Shown: one piece after another, positions 1-8,830 of the stretch
How the letters are laid out: every line of letters starts with the position of its first letter
Position numbering within the stretch: position 1 is the first letter of the stretch
Assembly: GCA_019739295.1 (NCBI GenBank)
Contig: JAHHDV010000033.1
Location: forward strand, 1 to 64,000
Length of the DNA stretch: 64,000 bases
Origin: Taibaiella sp.
GTDB taxonomy: Bacteria > Bacteroidota > Bacteroidia > Chitinophagales > Chitinophagaceae
Direction of reading: 5' to 3'
Translations under genes and position numbers: made by a program
The notes under the pieces: generated by a model
What the model was told of the DNA's origin: nothing
Database searches by the model: none
Seen by the model: only the letters and a program-made list of their open reading frames with translations

Positions 1-287
1 CGGTTTCCTGATTCATTTTCCTACTTTCTGTAACGAAACTTATTAGCAACTTTTGGGGTATAAAAGATCAATCAAATGCTTTTCGGGAAATAGTCCCCCA
101 TCAGGTAAATATTCAATAACCAAGCGACACGATTCCTTCTTTTGGCGGGCTAAATAGCTGGCGGGCTAAACTAAGCAGCAGAATGAATATTTGTTGCCCG
201 TTTGTTTAATCGCTATTTGTATATTTGTTTTTTCCATTATTATTCTAAGGCAAAAAAACTTAAATTCGCAGTATAGAAATCTTGTCA

Positions 288-495
288 ATGAAAAAGTTGC
301 ATCCTTTTTACTTTATCGGAACTTTCGGAATGATATTCGCAGCGGTATTACATGTATCATTAGCTCTCGTCTTTTCATTGCCATCTGTTTCACCAGTCTT
401 TCCTGATCATCTACCCGGTTTTTCTTGCTTTCCTGATTATTGGCATAGGGATCACAATCAAGAACCATAAAATATCCGGTCAGAAAATGAACTGA
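288..495 (+). CDS. small two-TM membrane protein (frameshifted)
   Basis: I do not recognise a family. From ATG at 288 the frame starts MKKLHPFYFIGTFGMIF and gives a first membrane helix. After about position 400 the hydrophobic pattern continues one frame over (FLIIYPVFLAFLIIGIGI, then a basic tail KNHKISGQKMN and a stop). Removing one T from the TTT run at 399-401 gives a protein of about 68 residues with two helices and a positively charged end. The single-frame reading instead ends in unlikely sequence, so a one-base error is inferred. It converges on the small minus-strand frame after the thioesterase. Confidence 0.45.
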
Positions 496-606
496 TTTTT
501 CGGCCGGCTGTTGATCTGTTGCTTCAGACTGTTTAAGCAACCTGTAGGCTTCATATATAAATGGCAGGTTTCGCCAGCGTTCTTTTCCCGGTTTGAATGT
601 CTCCTC
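480..606 (-). CDS. possible small protein downstream of the thioesterase
   Basis: An open minus-strand frame reads EETFKPGKERWRNLPF, then IYEAYRLLKQSEATDQQ. It has a plausible protein-like composition but no in-frame ATG, only a TTG at 538-540. The reading continues to about 313, but that part lies opposite the more convincing plus-strand membrane protein. A short version ending near 480 is therefore more likely, with another one-base indel at one or both ends. Function unknown and weakly supported. Confidence 0.22.
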
Positions 607-616
607 TAGTACTTCA

Positions 617-1008
617 TCATTGGATCACCCTGGTCGGTTTTTTTATCCTCACCTATAGCTACAAAAGTAAACTCCCCGCTGATGGCTTTTTCTCTGTGCT
701 GGGAATACATCTGCTCTATGTACACTTCTACTTTCACTTTTAGGCTTGTAGTACCCACATAGGATACACGGCTGAATAATTCTACAATTGTTCCACCGGG
801 AATGGGTTTTCTTAAAATCTATCTTGTCACTGCTCACGGTGACCATCTTCTGCCGGCTGAACCTGGTGGCAGCAATAAAAGCCACTTCATCCATCAGCTG
901 CATAGCAGTACCTCCGAATAATGTGTCATAATGGTTCACTGTATTGGGAAATACAGCTTTGAATATCCTGGTCTCTGACTGCCTGATTCTTTCTTCTAAT
1001 GTCATCAT
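617..1008 (-). CDS. acyl-CoA thioesterase, hotdog fold (frameshifted)
   Basis: This is a hotdog-fold acyl-CoA thioesterase of the YciA/BFIT type, which hydrolyses acyl-CoA in the cytoplasm. The N-terminal part is clear: FPNTVNHYDTLFGGTAMQLM holds the usual N-x-x-D-T/L-F-G-G active-site region, followed by DEVAFIAATRF. The frame breaks after KIDFKK at a TTTT run (807-810). In the next frame it continues PIPGGTIVELFSRVSYVG and then EKAISGEFTFVAIGEDKK. A second likely indel in T7 at 638-644 would give the family-like end KKPTRVIQ and a stop at 617; without it the stop is at 606. Repaired length is about 130 residues, typical of the family. Read as sequencing errors rather than a pseudogene. Confidence 0.8.
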
Positions 1009-1139
1009 GTAATTTCTGGTATCTTAAAGTTAAATTCAAAATTCAAGTGATCGCACCGAATCCTGAATGAAAATGTACAAGGGTTCATACCCTGTAATGA
1101 GCCGGTAAAAGTAGTAAAACCATATCATAAAAGCCAAAT

Positions 1140-1262
1140 TTATTCAATCTCCGCTACGGTAAAAGAAGCCATGTCTTCCAGGTTACGGGCAACCTGTAGC
1201 GGGACAGTAGGAGCAGGAGAAGATCGGTTTCTCATTATCCGGTAAACATCTATAAATTTCAC
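1140..1262 (-). CDS. possible 40-residue protein, GTG start
   Basis: A short minus-strand frame starts at GTG 1262 and reads MKFIDVYRIMRNRSSPAP and so on to EDMASFTVAEIE. It lies between a terminator-like hairpin (1309-1336) and the thioesterase gene. The open reading continues upstream through GGINQKPDWQGFE, so it could also be the tail of a decayed gene. No family recognised; weak. Confidence 0.25.
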   Translation of the reverse strand: MKFIDVYRIMRNRSSPAPTVPLQVARNLEDMASFTVAEIE

Positions 1263-1308
1263 CTCAAAGCCTTGCCAGTCAGGTTTTTGGTTAATACCTC
1301 CTAACAAA

Positions 1309-1336
1309 AAAACCACCTGCTTTTCAGAGGTGGCTT
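1309..1336 (-). terminator. rho-independent terminator after the 2TM gene
   Basis: Read on the minus strand, CCACCT and AGGTGG pair across an A-rich loop and are followed by a run of seven T. It lies about 70 bases after the 2TM-domain gene, in the right orientation for it. Confidence 0.6.
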
Positions 1337-1406
1337 GAATATATTTTGAGTCTTTCGGCTTATTTGGTTTGCCTTACCCATTCATCGAAGTTTTTTATCT
1401 TCATAG

Positions 1407-1606
1407 TTATACCATATCATACAGGGCATGACCTACTACCAGCAGTCCCCAGGCAGCTGTAATCCAGATTGGCCAGGGATAGACAAACGGCTCATTCTCC
1501 TTACCCGCATAAGTAAAATACCACAGGATGGCATTAACAATAAAGAAAGCGATCAGGTGTTAAAAAACCATTTTTTCTGTCCGGTCGGTTTTAATTTCTT
1601 TGGCAT
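1407..1606 (-). CDS. 2TM-domain membrane protein (frameshifted)
   Basis: A short Bacteroidota 2TM-domain (PF13239-like) inner-membrane protein of unknown role. From ATG 1606 it reads MPKKLKPTGQKKWFF. A single missing base at the A6 run 1562-1567 then shifts the frame, and it continues KHLIAFFIVNAILWYFTY, a charged loop KENEPFVYPW, and a second helix WITAAWGLLVVGHALYDM. The family pattern is a basic N-terminus, helix, PW-containing loop and helix, and it matches well. A further indel near the stop could add the tail MKIKNFDEWVRQTK, which is open directly downstream and resembles the charged C-terminus of relatives. A TATCTTTG -7 element lies 31-38 bases upstream of the start. Confidence 0.6.
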
Positions 1607-1636
1607 AAATCAGAATAATAATTTTAAATAGTGATG

Positions 1637-1644
1637 CAAAGATA
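1637..1644 (-). promoter_or_regulatory. Bacteroidota -7 element for the 2TM gene
   Basis: The minus strand reads TATCTTTG, an exact TAnnTTTG match, about 30 bases before the 2TM start codon. A TTTG upstream (1671-1674) is 26 bases away, longer than usual, so the -33 box is uncertain. Confidence 0.5.
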
Positions 1645-1681
1645 GGTATATCGTTAAAAATTTAAAAAAACAAATTCAAAA

Positions 1682-2774
1682 TTAATCACCGGGCAATACT
1701 CCCTGTTCCACCCTTTCTCTTTCTATATGATCAAGGATGTATTGGTCGAACCTGTTTTTATCTTTGATAAAAGAGACCCGGATGGGAAGCACCGCAACAG
1801 AAATACCGGCAGCGCGGAGATCATCTTTAAATAAAGCAAGCCTCACGGCATCCTTTTCTGTAGTGAGCAGTACGGCATGCTTGTATTGATTACAGACTTC
1901 TTTTATTTCTTCAATATCCCTGCCATGAAAGTAATGATGGTCAGGATAATCCAGCAGGTGTATATCTTTAAAAGAATTGCGCAGGTAAGCGATCAGCGGT
2001 CCGGGGTCAGCGATCCCGGCTACCAATACGACAGGAGTGTCGGGAGCTAAAACCATAGGATCTCCGGAATAAAAATCCCGGGTGCTGCCGTATTGGATCC
2101 GGGTAAAATACACCTGCTGACCCGTAGCGGGCCGAATCCGGTGCCTGATTGCTTCCATTTGCTTTTCCGACAGGTCATCGGGGCATTTAGAGACAATAAT
2201 GATGCCGGCTCTTTTGTAGGAGGACCGCTGTTCCCTCAGCCTGCCGAATGGCAGCATATAATCGGTATAGAATGGCCTGTGGTAATCAGTGATCATAATA
2301 TTCACTCCCGGTTGAACTGAACGGTGCTGGAAAGCATCATCCAGTAATATGGCTTCGGTATATGGCCTATGGGTCAGTAATTCAGGAATTGCCAGCATCC
2401 TGTTTTTCTCCTACTGTCACTGTTATCCCGGGATACTTGATAAAGTACTGCATAGGTTCATCTCCGATGGACAAAGCGCTGGAGCCGGGACCTGCAATCT
2501 TAAAACCTTGTGTTTTTCTTTTGTATCCCCTGCTCAATGTTGCGATCCTGTACGGGTATTGCAATAATTCTATGAGGTATTCTACATGTGGCGTTTTACC
2601 CGTTCCGCCTGTAGAAAGATTGCCAACAGCAATAACGGGAATATCAAAACGGACAGAGGAGAACCAGTTCCTGTCATAAAAATAATTCCTTATTGTTACG
2701 ATGAGGCCGTACAACAGTGCGAATGGCAGCAAAAAAGGCTTGAGGATCTTTCCGGCTATGTCAAATATGGTCAT
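1682..2774 (-). CDS. lpxK: tetraacyldisaccharide 4'-kinase LpxK (frameshifted)
   Basis: LpxK phosphorylates the 4' position of the tetraacyldisaccharide 1-phosphate intermediate of lipid A synthesis at the inner face of the inner membrane. The N-terminal part has a hydrophobic membrane-associating helix (about residues 11-30) and the P-loop GNLSTGGTGKT at 51-61. The C-terminal part has ILLDDAFQHRSV, the DDxFQHR signature of the family, and later YPDHHYFHGRD. The parts lie in different frames. Adding one A to the AAAAA run (T5 on the plus strand, 2403-2407) joins GEK-N-R-MLAIPELL. Repaired length is about 360 residues, normal for Bacteroidota LpxK. It follows the phosphorylase gene on the same strand. 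Confidence 0.9.
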
Positions 2775-2805
2775 GTAATAATTAGTTCCGATTGGAAGAT
2801 AAGGA

Positions 2806-3690
2806 TTAATCTATTGATGAAATAATAGGGAGGCATTTTTGGATCATCTGCCCGACTGCGGCTTCGCTATCAGCAGAAAATTCCTTGGTGATGCGGTTGT
2901 CCACTATTGTACTGATGCTCAGGCAATGATGTCCCATAGTACGACCCAGTCCATATAGCGCGGCTGTTTCCATTTCAAAATTAGTAATCTGACGGGAACC
3001 GGACTGAAACCCGGTCAGCTTATCAATCAGTTGCGGATAGGCCAGGCTTTGTCTCAGCACCCTGCCCTGGGGGGCATAGAATCCGGGGCAGGTCACGGTA
3101 ATCCCCTGGGTGAACCCATTAATAAAATGATGGAGTAAGCTCACGCTTCCCTGGAACAGATAGGGATGCAGTGCATCTCCATCCAATCCCAGGTACATCA
3201 TAAACTCAGCGAGCAGGCTGCGCTCTTCTTCATTATTTTCAAACTGGTAGAAGTGCAGCAGGTTATCCAGCCCTAATGCAAAAGAACTGACTACCAGGCT
3301 GTTGATGGCAACGGAAGCCTGTGATGCTCCTGAAGTTCCCATCCTGAAGATGTTCAGGCTTCGGGTAGCAGGCTTGACCGTCCGGGTATTAAAATCAATA
3401 TTGACCAATGCATCCAGTTCATTCAATACGATATCGACATTATCGGGTCCTATCCCGGTAGAAACCACGGAGAGTCTCTTAGGGCCTATATATCCTGTAT
3501 GTGTCACGAACTCCCGGTGTTGTCTTCTTATCTCGATAGAATCAAAGTGCCGGCTCACCTTAGCCACACGATCAGGATCGCCTACCGTGATGACCGTATC
3601 TGCAAGTTCATCCGGATGAAGACCGAGATGATAAATGCAACCCTTATCATTGATGATCAGTTCAGAATGGCCTATAGATGATGGTTCCAT
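2806..3690 (-). CDS. uridine phosphorylase-like nucleoside phosphorylase
   Basis: A PNP/UDP-family phosphorylase that cleaves nucleosides with phosphate to a base and ribose 1-phosphate; uridine is the likeliest substrate. Visible motifs are VGDPDRVAKV (phosphate-binding GDPxR), STGIGPDNVDIV (phosphate/ribose loop) and NFEMETAALYGLG, with the MetGlu pair that holds the ribose near the C-terminus. About 294 residues, slightly longer than classic Udp (about 250), as in other Bacteroidota members. The open frame extends to 3726, but MEPSSIGHSELIIND from 3690 is the better start: the extra 12 residues overlap the divergent promoter. Base specificity is not certain. Confidence 0.82.
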   Translation of the reverse strand: MEPSSIGHSELIINDKGCIYHLGLHPDELADTVITVGDPDRVAKVSRHFDSIEIRRQHREFVTHTGYIGPKRLSVVSTGIGPDNVDIVLNELDALVNIDFNTRTVKPATRSLNIFRMGTSGASQASVAINSLVVSSFALGLDNLLHFYQFENNEEERSLLAEFMMYLGLDGDALHPYLFQGSVSLLHHFINGFTQGITVTCPGFYAPQGRVLRQSLAYPQLIDKLTGFQSGSRQITNFEMETAALYGLGRTMGHHCLSISTIVDNRITKEFSADSEAAVGQMIQKCLPIISSID

Positions 3691-3706
3691 GCTGGGTAAT
3701 AATTTA

Positions 3707-3737
3707 TTTGCAAAATAAACAAACATTATTATCTTTG
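3707..3737 (+). promoter_or_regulatory. Bacteroidota promoter upstream of tRNA-Cys
   Basis: TTTG (3707-3710), a 19-base spacer and TATCTTTG (3730-3737) match the Bacteroidota consensus exactly. It faces the tRNA-Cys gene and smpB and lies just upstream of the divergent phosphorylase gene. Confidence 0.7.
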
Positions 3738-3873
3738 CCAGCCTTGCGTATGAAACATCCTTAAAATTTTCATTTTCTGCATAAGAAGATGAAAGTGGTT
3801 AACCGGGTAAGTTCCATCTTGTAACGAAAGACCCTAAACGGTTACGGGTGCGATGTATGCAAACAATCCACAA

Positions 3874-3944
3874 GGTACCGTGGCCGAGAGGCTAGGCAGA
3901 GGTCTGCAAAACCTTGTACATCGGTTCGAATCCGGTCGGTACCT
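3874..3944 (+). tRNA. tRNA-Cys (anticodon GCA)
   Basis: A 71-base cloverleaf. The acceptor arms GGTACCG and CGGTACC pair fully. The anticodon stem and loop GAGGT-CTGCAAA-ACCTT carries GCA. The T arm CGGTTCGAATCCG has the usual TTCGA loop. No CCA is encoded (T then CAC follows). It sits 114 bases before smpB and probably shares the promoter at 3707-3737. Confidence 0.93.
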
Positions 3945-4057
3945 CACTTCTTTAATTTTTCAGGTTTTTTTAAGAAACAACCGTTTAACCATCTTTTGGA
4001 TTCCCCTGTCAAAGCTAACAGTTCTTTGAGGGCATAAGTCGAAAACCGCAATTCTAT

Positions 4058-4513
4058 ATGGCCAGACAGCAGAAACCCGTTTATATCAGGAACAAGCCTG
4101 CTACTTATGAGTATTCCATAGAGGATAAGCTGACTGCCGGGATTGTACTGATGGGTTCGGAGATCAAATCCATCAGGGCCGGTAGGGTAAGTTTTGCAGA
4201 CAGCTATTGCATCTTTCATCTCGGGGAATTGTTTGTCAAGAACCTGAATATTGCCGAATACAGCAATGCCGGCTATGCGGGACACCTGCCCACCAGGGAA
4301 CGCAAGTTATTGCTGACTCAGAAAGAGCTTCGCAAATGGCAGCAGAAGATCAAAGAAAAAGGAATGACGATAGTGCCTTTAGCCATATTTACCAATGACA
4401 AAGGTCTGGCTAAAATGGAGATCGGTCTGGGTAAAGGGAAGAAGCTGTACGACAAGCGTCAAAGCATTAAGGAACGCGAATTGAACAGAGCTATGAAGAA
4501 TGAAAAATGGTAA
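4058..4513 (+). CDS. smpB: SsrA-binding protein SmpB
   Basis: SmpB binds tmRNA and delivers it to stalled ribosomes for trans-translation. Family features are clear: NKPATYEYSIEDKLTAGIVL, the core GSEIKSIRAGRVSFADSY, and the basic tail GKGKKLYDKRQSIKERE. The length of 151 residues is normal. The start MARQQKPVY is the only sensible ATG. It stands alone between tRNA-Cys and a lipoprotein gene. Confidence 0.96.
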   Translation: MARQQKPVYIRNKPATYEYSIEDKLTAGIVLMGSEIKSIRAGRVSFADSYCIFHLGELFVKNLNIAEYSNAGYAGHLPTRERKLLLTQKELRKWQQKIKEKGMTIVPLAIFTNDKGLAKMEIGLGKGKKLYDKRQSIKERELNRAMKNEKW

Positions 4514-4516
4514 AAT

Positions 4517-4551
4517 TTTGTTAGTTCGCTTGGAGAAATAAAATATATTTG
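4517..4551 (+). promoter_or_regulatory. promoter for the lipoprotein at 4602
   Basis: TTTG (4517-4520) and TATATTTG (4544-4551) are separated by 23 bases, about 50 bases before the start codon. The -7 box is an exact TAnnTTTG match; the spacer is at the long end of the known range. Confidence 0.55.
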
Positions 4552-4601
4552 AAATCTTTGTCCATTAAATCAAACATTTAATAACACAAAAACATAGCAA
4601 A

Positions 4602-5057
4602 ATGAAAAAGACAAAATTAATGTTATCTATCGGTATGCTTGCATTTGCAGGTGTTGCCACTACATTAACCTCTTGTGGAAACGATGACGAACCATGTCCG
4701 GTAGGGTATGAGGGAACTGATTGTGAAACTTTAAGCCGTGCTAAATTTATCGGTAACTGGAACGGTTCTGAAGAGTGTGATTTAGGTTCTGATGACTATA
4801 CTGTAAAAATTTCGGCCAGTGGTGCCAGCGAGATCAAAGTTATTGTGGATAACGTATACAATGAAGATTTCCAAGCTACAGGTACAATGACATCTGAAAA
4901 CAGGTTCGAATTCAATGGTTCTGAAACTACAGGTGGCATTACTACTAACTATTCCGGTACCGGTACACTGAATACGGAAGGAGAATTAGTATTGGATTAT
5001 GACATCAGCATGGGTACAACTTCAAACTCATGTGTATTTACCGGTTCTAAACTGTAA
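4602..5057 (+). CDS. hypothetical lipoprotein
   Basis: Function not recognised. A signal peptide MKKTKLMLSIGMLAFAG is followed by the lipobox LTSC, so the mature lipoprotein begins CGNDDEPCPVGYEGTDCE. That Cys-rich start has EGF-like spacing (C-x6-G-x-x-C). The rest is a small, Thr/Ser/Gly-rich, probably all-beta domain (FIGNWNGSEECDL, then TVKISASGASEIKVIVDNVY), similar in style to lipocalin-like Bacteroidota lipoproteins. 151 residues, single-gene unit with its own promoter and a strong terminator directly after it. Confidence 0.75.
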   Translation: MKKTKLMLSIGMLAFAGVATTLTSCGNDDEPCPVGYEGTDCETLSRAKFIGNWNGSEECDLGSDDYTVKISASGASEIKVIVDNVYNEDFQATGTMTSENRFEFNGSETTGGITTNYSGTGTLNTEGELVLDYDISMGTTSNSCVFTGSKL

Positions 5058-5080
5058 TAAGTAATAAAAGACAAAAATTT

Positions 5081-5111
5081 AGGAAAGGCCCCGATTTCGG
5101 GGCCTTTCCTC
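5081..5111 (+). terminator. rho-independent terminator after the lipoprotein gene
   Basis: AGGAAAGGCCCCG and CGGGGCCTTTCCT form a perfect 13-bp stem with a four-base loop, 24 bases after the stop codon. Confidence 0.85.
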
Positions 5112-5210
5112 TTTATTATCACATGGCTTTTGATTCCTTAATAGCATCCATTTGCTGACGCGTATAAAAAGAAATATATCATTTCCATCCGGGTTTCCCG
5201 ATTGGAATCA

Positions 5211-5246
5211 AAAAGAGCGAATAGATCATTTTCTATTCGCTCTTTT
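5211..5246. terminator. bidirectional terminator
   Basis: AAAAGAGCGAATAGA and its exact complement flank a TCATTT loop, with A and T runs at the two ends. It lies 20 bases after the stop of the minus-strand repeat lipoprotein and can serve both directions. Confidence 0.8.
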
Positions 5247-5265
5247 AAGTAAAATATTGGAAAAA

Positions 5266-5730
5266 TTATTTATTTTTCATAGAGGGTTTGCCTTCTCCTA
5301 CTTTACCCTCTTCTTTATTTTTCATGGAAGGTTTGCCGCTTCCTACTGTACCATCATCATTCTTCATAGACGGTTTACCATTCCCAACTTCTTTTGGGGC
5401 CTCTTTAGGAGGAGCAGTTGGTTCAGGTTTATTATTGGTGCTTGGTTTTCCGGAACCGGATCCTTTGTTCACGACTACCGGAGTCGTTGGCATTTTACCT
5501 GTAGCTTTGGTGATGCTGTCTACGATTCTCAGGCTGTCTGCTAATCTGGTATTGTATTCATTCATCAGTGAGTCATGCTCATGATTTTTTGCAGCTACTA
5601 CTGAATCTACGATATTTTGTTTTAAAGAATCTACCTGAGCCTGGGTCCAGCTTCCCGCAGGAGCATCACTTTGACAGGAATAGATCAGCATGCTTGAAGC
5701 GGCTGCTGCCAGTACGATTAATTTTTTCAT
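5266..5730 (-). CDS. repeat-bearing lipoprotein (GKPSMKN repeats)
   Basis: Function not recognised. A signal peptide MKKLIVLAAAASSMLIYSC has a lipobox Cys at residue 19. A helical, possibly coiled-coil region follows (QVDSLKQNIVDSVVAAKNHE to SLRIVDSITKATG). The last 65 residues are low-complexity and repeated: GSGKPSTNN, GNGKPSMKN, GSGKPSMKN and GEGKPSMKN, separated by Pro/Glu/Lys-rich linkers. The repeats are near-identical at the amino-acid level and end the protein. Such tails may contact peptidoglycan or other polymers, but that is only inference. It has its own -7 box at 5762-5769. Confidence 0.72.
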   Translation of the reverse strand: MKKLIVLAAAASSMLIYSCQSDAPAGSWTQAQVDSLKQNIVDSVVAAKNHEHDSLMNEYNTRLADSLRIVDSITKATGKMPTTPVVVNKGSGSGKPSTNNKPEPTAPPKEAPKEVGNGKPSMKNDDGTVGSGKPSMKNKEEGKVGEGKPSMKNK

Positions 5731-5761
5731 GTTTTTGTGTTTTTAATTTGTTCTAAACGAA

Positions 5762-5790
5762 CAAAATTAAAAATTTCACGGGTAATCAAA
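5762..5790 (-). promoter_or_regulatory. promoter for the GKPSMKN lipoprotein
   Basis: The minus strand has TTTG (5787-5790), a 17-base spacer and TAATTTTG (5762-5769), about 30 bases before the start codon. Confidence 0.55.
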
Positions 5791-5969
5791 TAGAAAAATA
5801 AGTTAATTTATAGTTGAGCGTGTTCTATTTCAAGTGGTTAACAGCACGGGTAGTTTTATAAAAATCCGTTATGGATGACCTCCGATGTCTTTCTGTACCT
5901 GTGCGTATCCAAGTTCAGTTTGATCCGGTATAAGGGCAAGATATGAAGAACAGGACGGATTCGGTTTCT

Positions 5970-6509
5970 TTAACGCTGCTGTACGGACCTGGATTGATAA
6001 TCCACCCGGTACTTGTAACCGGTACTTTTCTCTCCCGTATGGACTACGATACTGACCCGGACATCATACTGGTCAGTACCCATTACAGGGGAAAGCCGGA
6101 AGGTAGGGTAGGATTCCGGGCCATTCCTTTCCAACAGGTCCTGATAGCCTGCATCTTCTTTCAGTATCCGGATGACCAGTTGTTCTTTAGCATATTCTTC
6201 TTCTACTTCTTTGTAAAATCGATCCTGCCAGTCTTTCCCGTACTTCTGCTCGAGTATGGAATAGGTTTTGCTGTTCACCCGGTCTACGCTGTCTACAAAT
6301 TCCTCCGTTACCACACAGCCGGCTATAGCCCTGAATTCCAGGCCCCATTTTCCGGCAACTACATTTTGCGCATTGGTATAAACGGGTTCGGGCGGCAGTC
6401 CGTAGATCAGGACGGTATGCCTTTCCATAATATGCTCCTGGGCATTGGCCACAGGCGGTAAGCAAGCCATTGCAGCGGTTATGAAAAGGAACACGATCAG
6501 GTGCTTCAT
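5970..6509 (-). CDS. hypothetical exported protein
   Basis: Not recognised. It starts MKHLIVFLFITAAMACLPPV with cleavage likely after ANAQ, so it is secreted or periplasmic. The mature part is mixed alpha/beta and acidic (KEVEEEYAKEQLVIRILKED) and ends with a KYRVDYQSRSVQQR strand. It contains one Cys (AGCVVTEEF). 179 residues; transcribed alone, downstream of and in line with the mutase gene. Confidence 0.65.
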   Translation of the reverse strand: MKHLIVFLFITAAMACLPPVANAQEHIMERHTVLIYGLPPEPVYTNAQNVVAGKWGLEFRAIAGCVVTEEFVDSVDRVNSKTYSILEQKYGKDWQDRFYKEVEEEYAKEQLVIRILKEDAGYQDLLERNGPESYPTFRLSPVMGTDQYDVRVSIVVHTGEKSTGYKYRVDYQSRSVQQR

Positions 6510-6570
6510 CTTGCTTTAACTTTTGAATTACAAAATAGATAGACTGCCTTTATGGGTATTTTCCATAAAT

Positions 6571-8701
6571 CTAACCTGTGTATGAAGCGATCATCTTCTG
6601 TAAAATCTCAATGGCTGCCTTAGAAATGACTGTTCCCGGACCAAAAATAAAACTCACACCTGCCTGATACAGGAAGTCATAGTCCTGCTGGGGGATTACT
6701 CCCCCGGCAACTACCAGGATATCCGGCCTTCCCAGTTTCTTCAGCTCTTCTATCACCTGAGGCACTAAAGTCTTATGGCCTGCAGCCAGGCTGGATACCC
6801 CCAGGATATGCACATCATTTTCTACCGCCTGCATAGCAGCCTCGGCAGGAGTCTGGAATAAGGGCCCGATGTCCACATCAAAGCCCAGGTCAGCAAAACT
6901 GGTTGCGATCACTTTGGCTCCGCGGTCATGACCATCCTGACCCATTTTGGCAATCATTACCCTGGGTCTTCTTCCATCTAATTCTGCAAAATCGTCAGAA
7001 AGTTTTAAAGCTTCTTCGTATAATTGATTGGATTTCATTTGTTGTGCATATACCCCGGATATAGAACGGATATTGGCTTTGTACCTGCCGAAGACCTGTT
7101 CCATAGCTGATGATATTTCGCCCAGGGATGCCCGGGCTCTTGCAGCATCTACCGACAATGCCAGGAGGTTGCCTTTGCCGGTCCCGCGCGCATTCCGTAA
7201 TGGCATCCAGCGCTTTTTTTACATGATCATTGTCCCTTTCTGCCCTCAGCTGTTCCAGCCTTTTGATCTGCTGTTGTCTTACCTTGGTATTGTCCACCTC
7301 CAGGATCTCGATCTGAGACGGCTCGTCCGTAGTATACCTGTTGACACCTACGATGATATCCTGTTCTGAATCGATACGTGCCTGCTTGGTAGCAGCCGCT
7401 TCTTCTATCCGCATTTTTGGGATGCCTGTCTCTATAGCTTTGGCCATGCCGCCCAGCGACTCCACTTCCCGGATCAATGTCCAGGCCTTGTCTGCTATCT
7501 CTTGGGTCAGCCGTTCTACATAATAGGATCCGCCCCAGGGGTCTACTGTCTTACAGATATCGGTTTCTGCCTGTAGCACAATCTGGGTGTTCCGGGCAAT
7601 CCTTGCACTGAAATCCGTAGGCAGTGCGATCGCTTCGTCCAGGGCATTGGTATGCAGGCTTTGCGTATGTCCCATAGCCGCTGCCAGGGCTTCAATAGCC
7701 GTACGGGTTATATTGTTGTAAGGATCCTGCTCCGTCAGGCTCCAGCCGCTGGTCTGGGAGTGGGTGCGGAGGGCCATGCTTTTCTCATTCCCCGGTTCGA
7801 ACTGCCTGACCAGTTTCGCCCAGATCATACGTGCGGCACGCATTTTGGCAATTTCCAGGAAATGGTTCATGCCGATCGCCCAGAAGAAGGATAACCTGGG
7901 TGCAAAAGTGTCTACGGACATACCTGCCTTTATCCCTGTGCGCAGGTATTCCAACCCGTCAGCCAGTGTATATGCCAGTTCTATATCAGGTGTAGCGCCT
8001 GCCTCCTGCATATGATAACCACTGATAGAAATAGAGTTGAACTTGGGCATATATTTTGCCGTAAATTCAAAGATATCTGCAATGATCTTCATGGAGGGTT
8101 CCGGTGGATAGATATAGGTATTGCGCACCATAAATTCCTTGAGGATATCATTTTGTATCGTACCGTTGAGCTGCTCCATCCTGACGCCCTGCTCTTCTGC
8201 TGCTACGATGTAAAATGCCAGAACCGGGAGTACGGCGCCGTTCATCGTCATAGATACGCTCATCTGATCCAACGGGATCTGGTCAAAAAGGATCTTCATA
8301 TCCAATATAGAATCAATCGCCACACCGGCTTTTCCCACATCGCCCAGTACCCGTTCGTGATCACTGTCATATCCCCTGTGTGTAGCCAGGTCAAATGCTA
8401 CGGAGAGTCCCTTCTGACCTGCAGCAAGGTTGCGCCTGTAGAAAGCATTGCTTTCTTCCGCCGTACTGAAACCTGCATATTGCCGGATGGTCCATGGGCG
8501 CTGTACATACATACTGCTATATGGGCCTCTTAAATAAGGAGGGAGGCCTGCCGCATAGCTCAAGTGAGGTGCATCAGCGATATCCTCCGGCCTGTACGAG
8601 TTATGAATAGTAAAACCGTCAATAGTTTTGACCGTTTGGGACTGTTGTTCAGACTTTTGCCGGGGATTCTTCCAGGGAATCGAATTCCATTCTTTGTGCA
8701 T
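6571..8701 (-). CDS. methylmalonyl-CoA mutase large subunit (frameshifted)
   Basis: This B12-dependent mutase interconverts succinyl-CoA and (R)-methylmalonyl-CoA in propionate metabolism. The N-terminal barrel has [19 protein letters not shown], the substrate-binding signature. The C-terminal cobalamin domain has [12 protein letters not shown] with the DxHxxG cobalt-ligand motif, then [16 protein letters not shown]. The two parts lie in different frames that meet near 7195. Removing one base there joins [16 protein letters not shown], matching the spacing seen in relatives. Repaired length is about 710 residues, as expected. No small-subunit gene lies next to it, so it may form a homodimer or use a partner encoded elsewhere. 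Confidence 0.93.
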
Positions 8702-8830
8702 ACCGCAAATTATAAAAAATCAGGAACAAGAAATTAGATTTTTTGCAAAAGTTGTATAGCCATTGGATAATAGCCGGAAACCTGTCTGCCTGAGGGAAAT
8801 ACGAAAGCAGGGGAATGGGAATCCGTACAG

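Noticed and set aside
191..406. Plus-strand open frame starting at 191
   Set aside because: The better reading is the two-helix protein from 288 in another frame; this one has no support of its own.
1428..1631. Plus-strand open frame opposite the 2TM gene
   Set aside because: It is the antisense of the 2TM-domain protein; the hydrophobic pattern fits the minus strand.
6571..8701. Methylmalonyl-CoA mutase as a pseudogene
   Set aside because: A single base explains the only break and both halves keep all active-site motifs; error is simpler.
8649..8830. DUF6787 C-terminal extension overlapping the mutase start
   Set aside because: Removing one base from a seven-base homopolymer restores the family end and removes the overlap.
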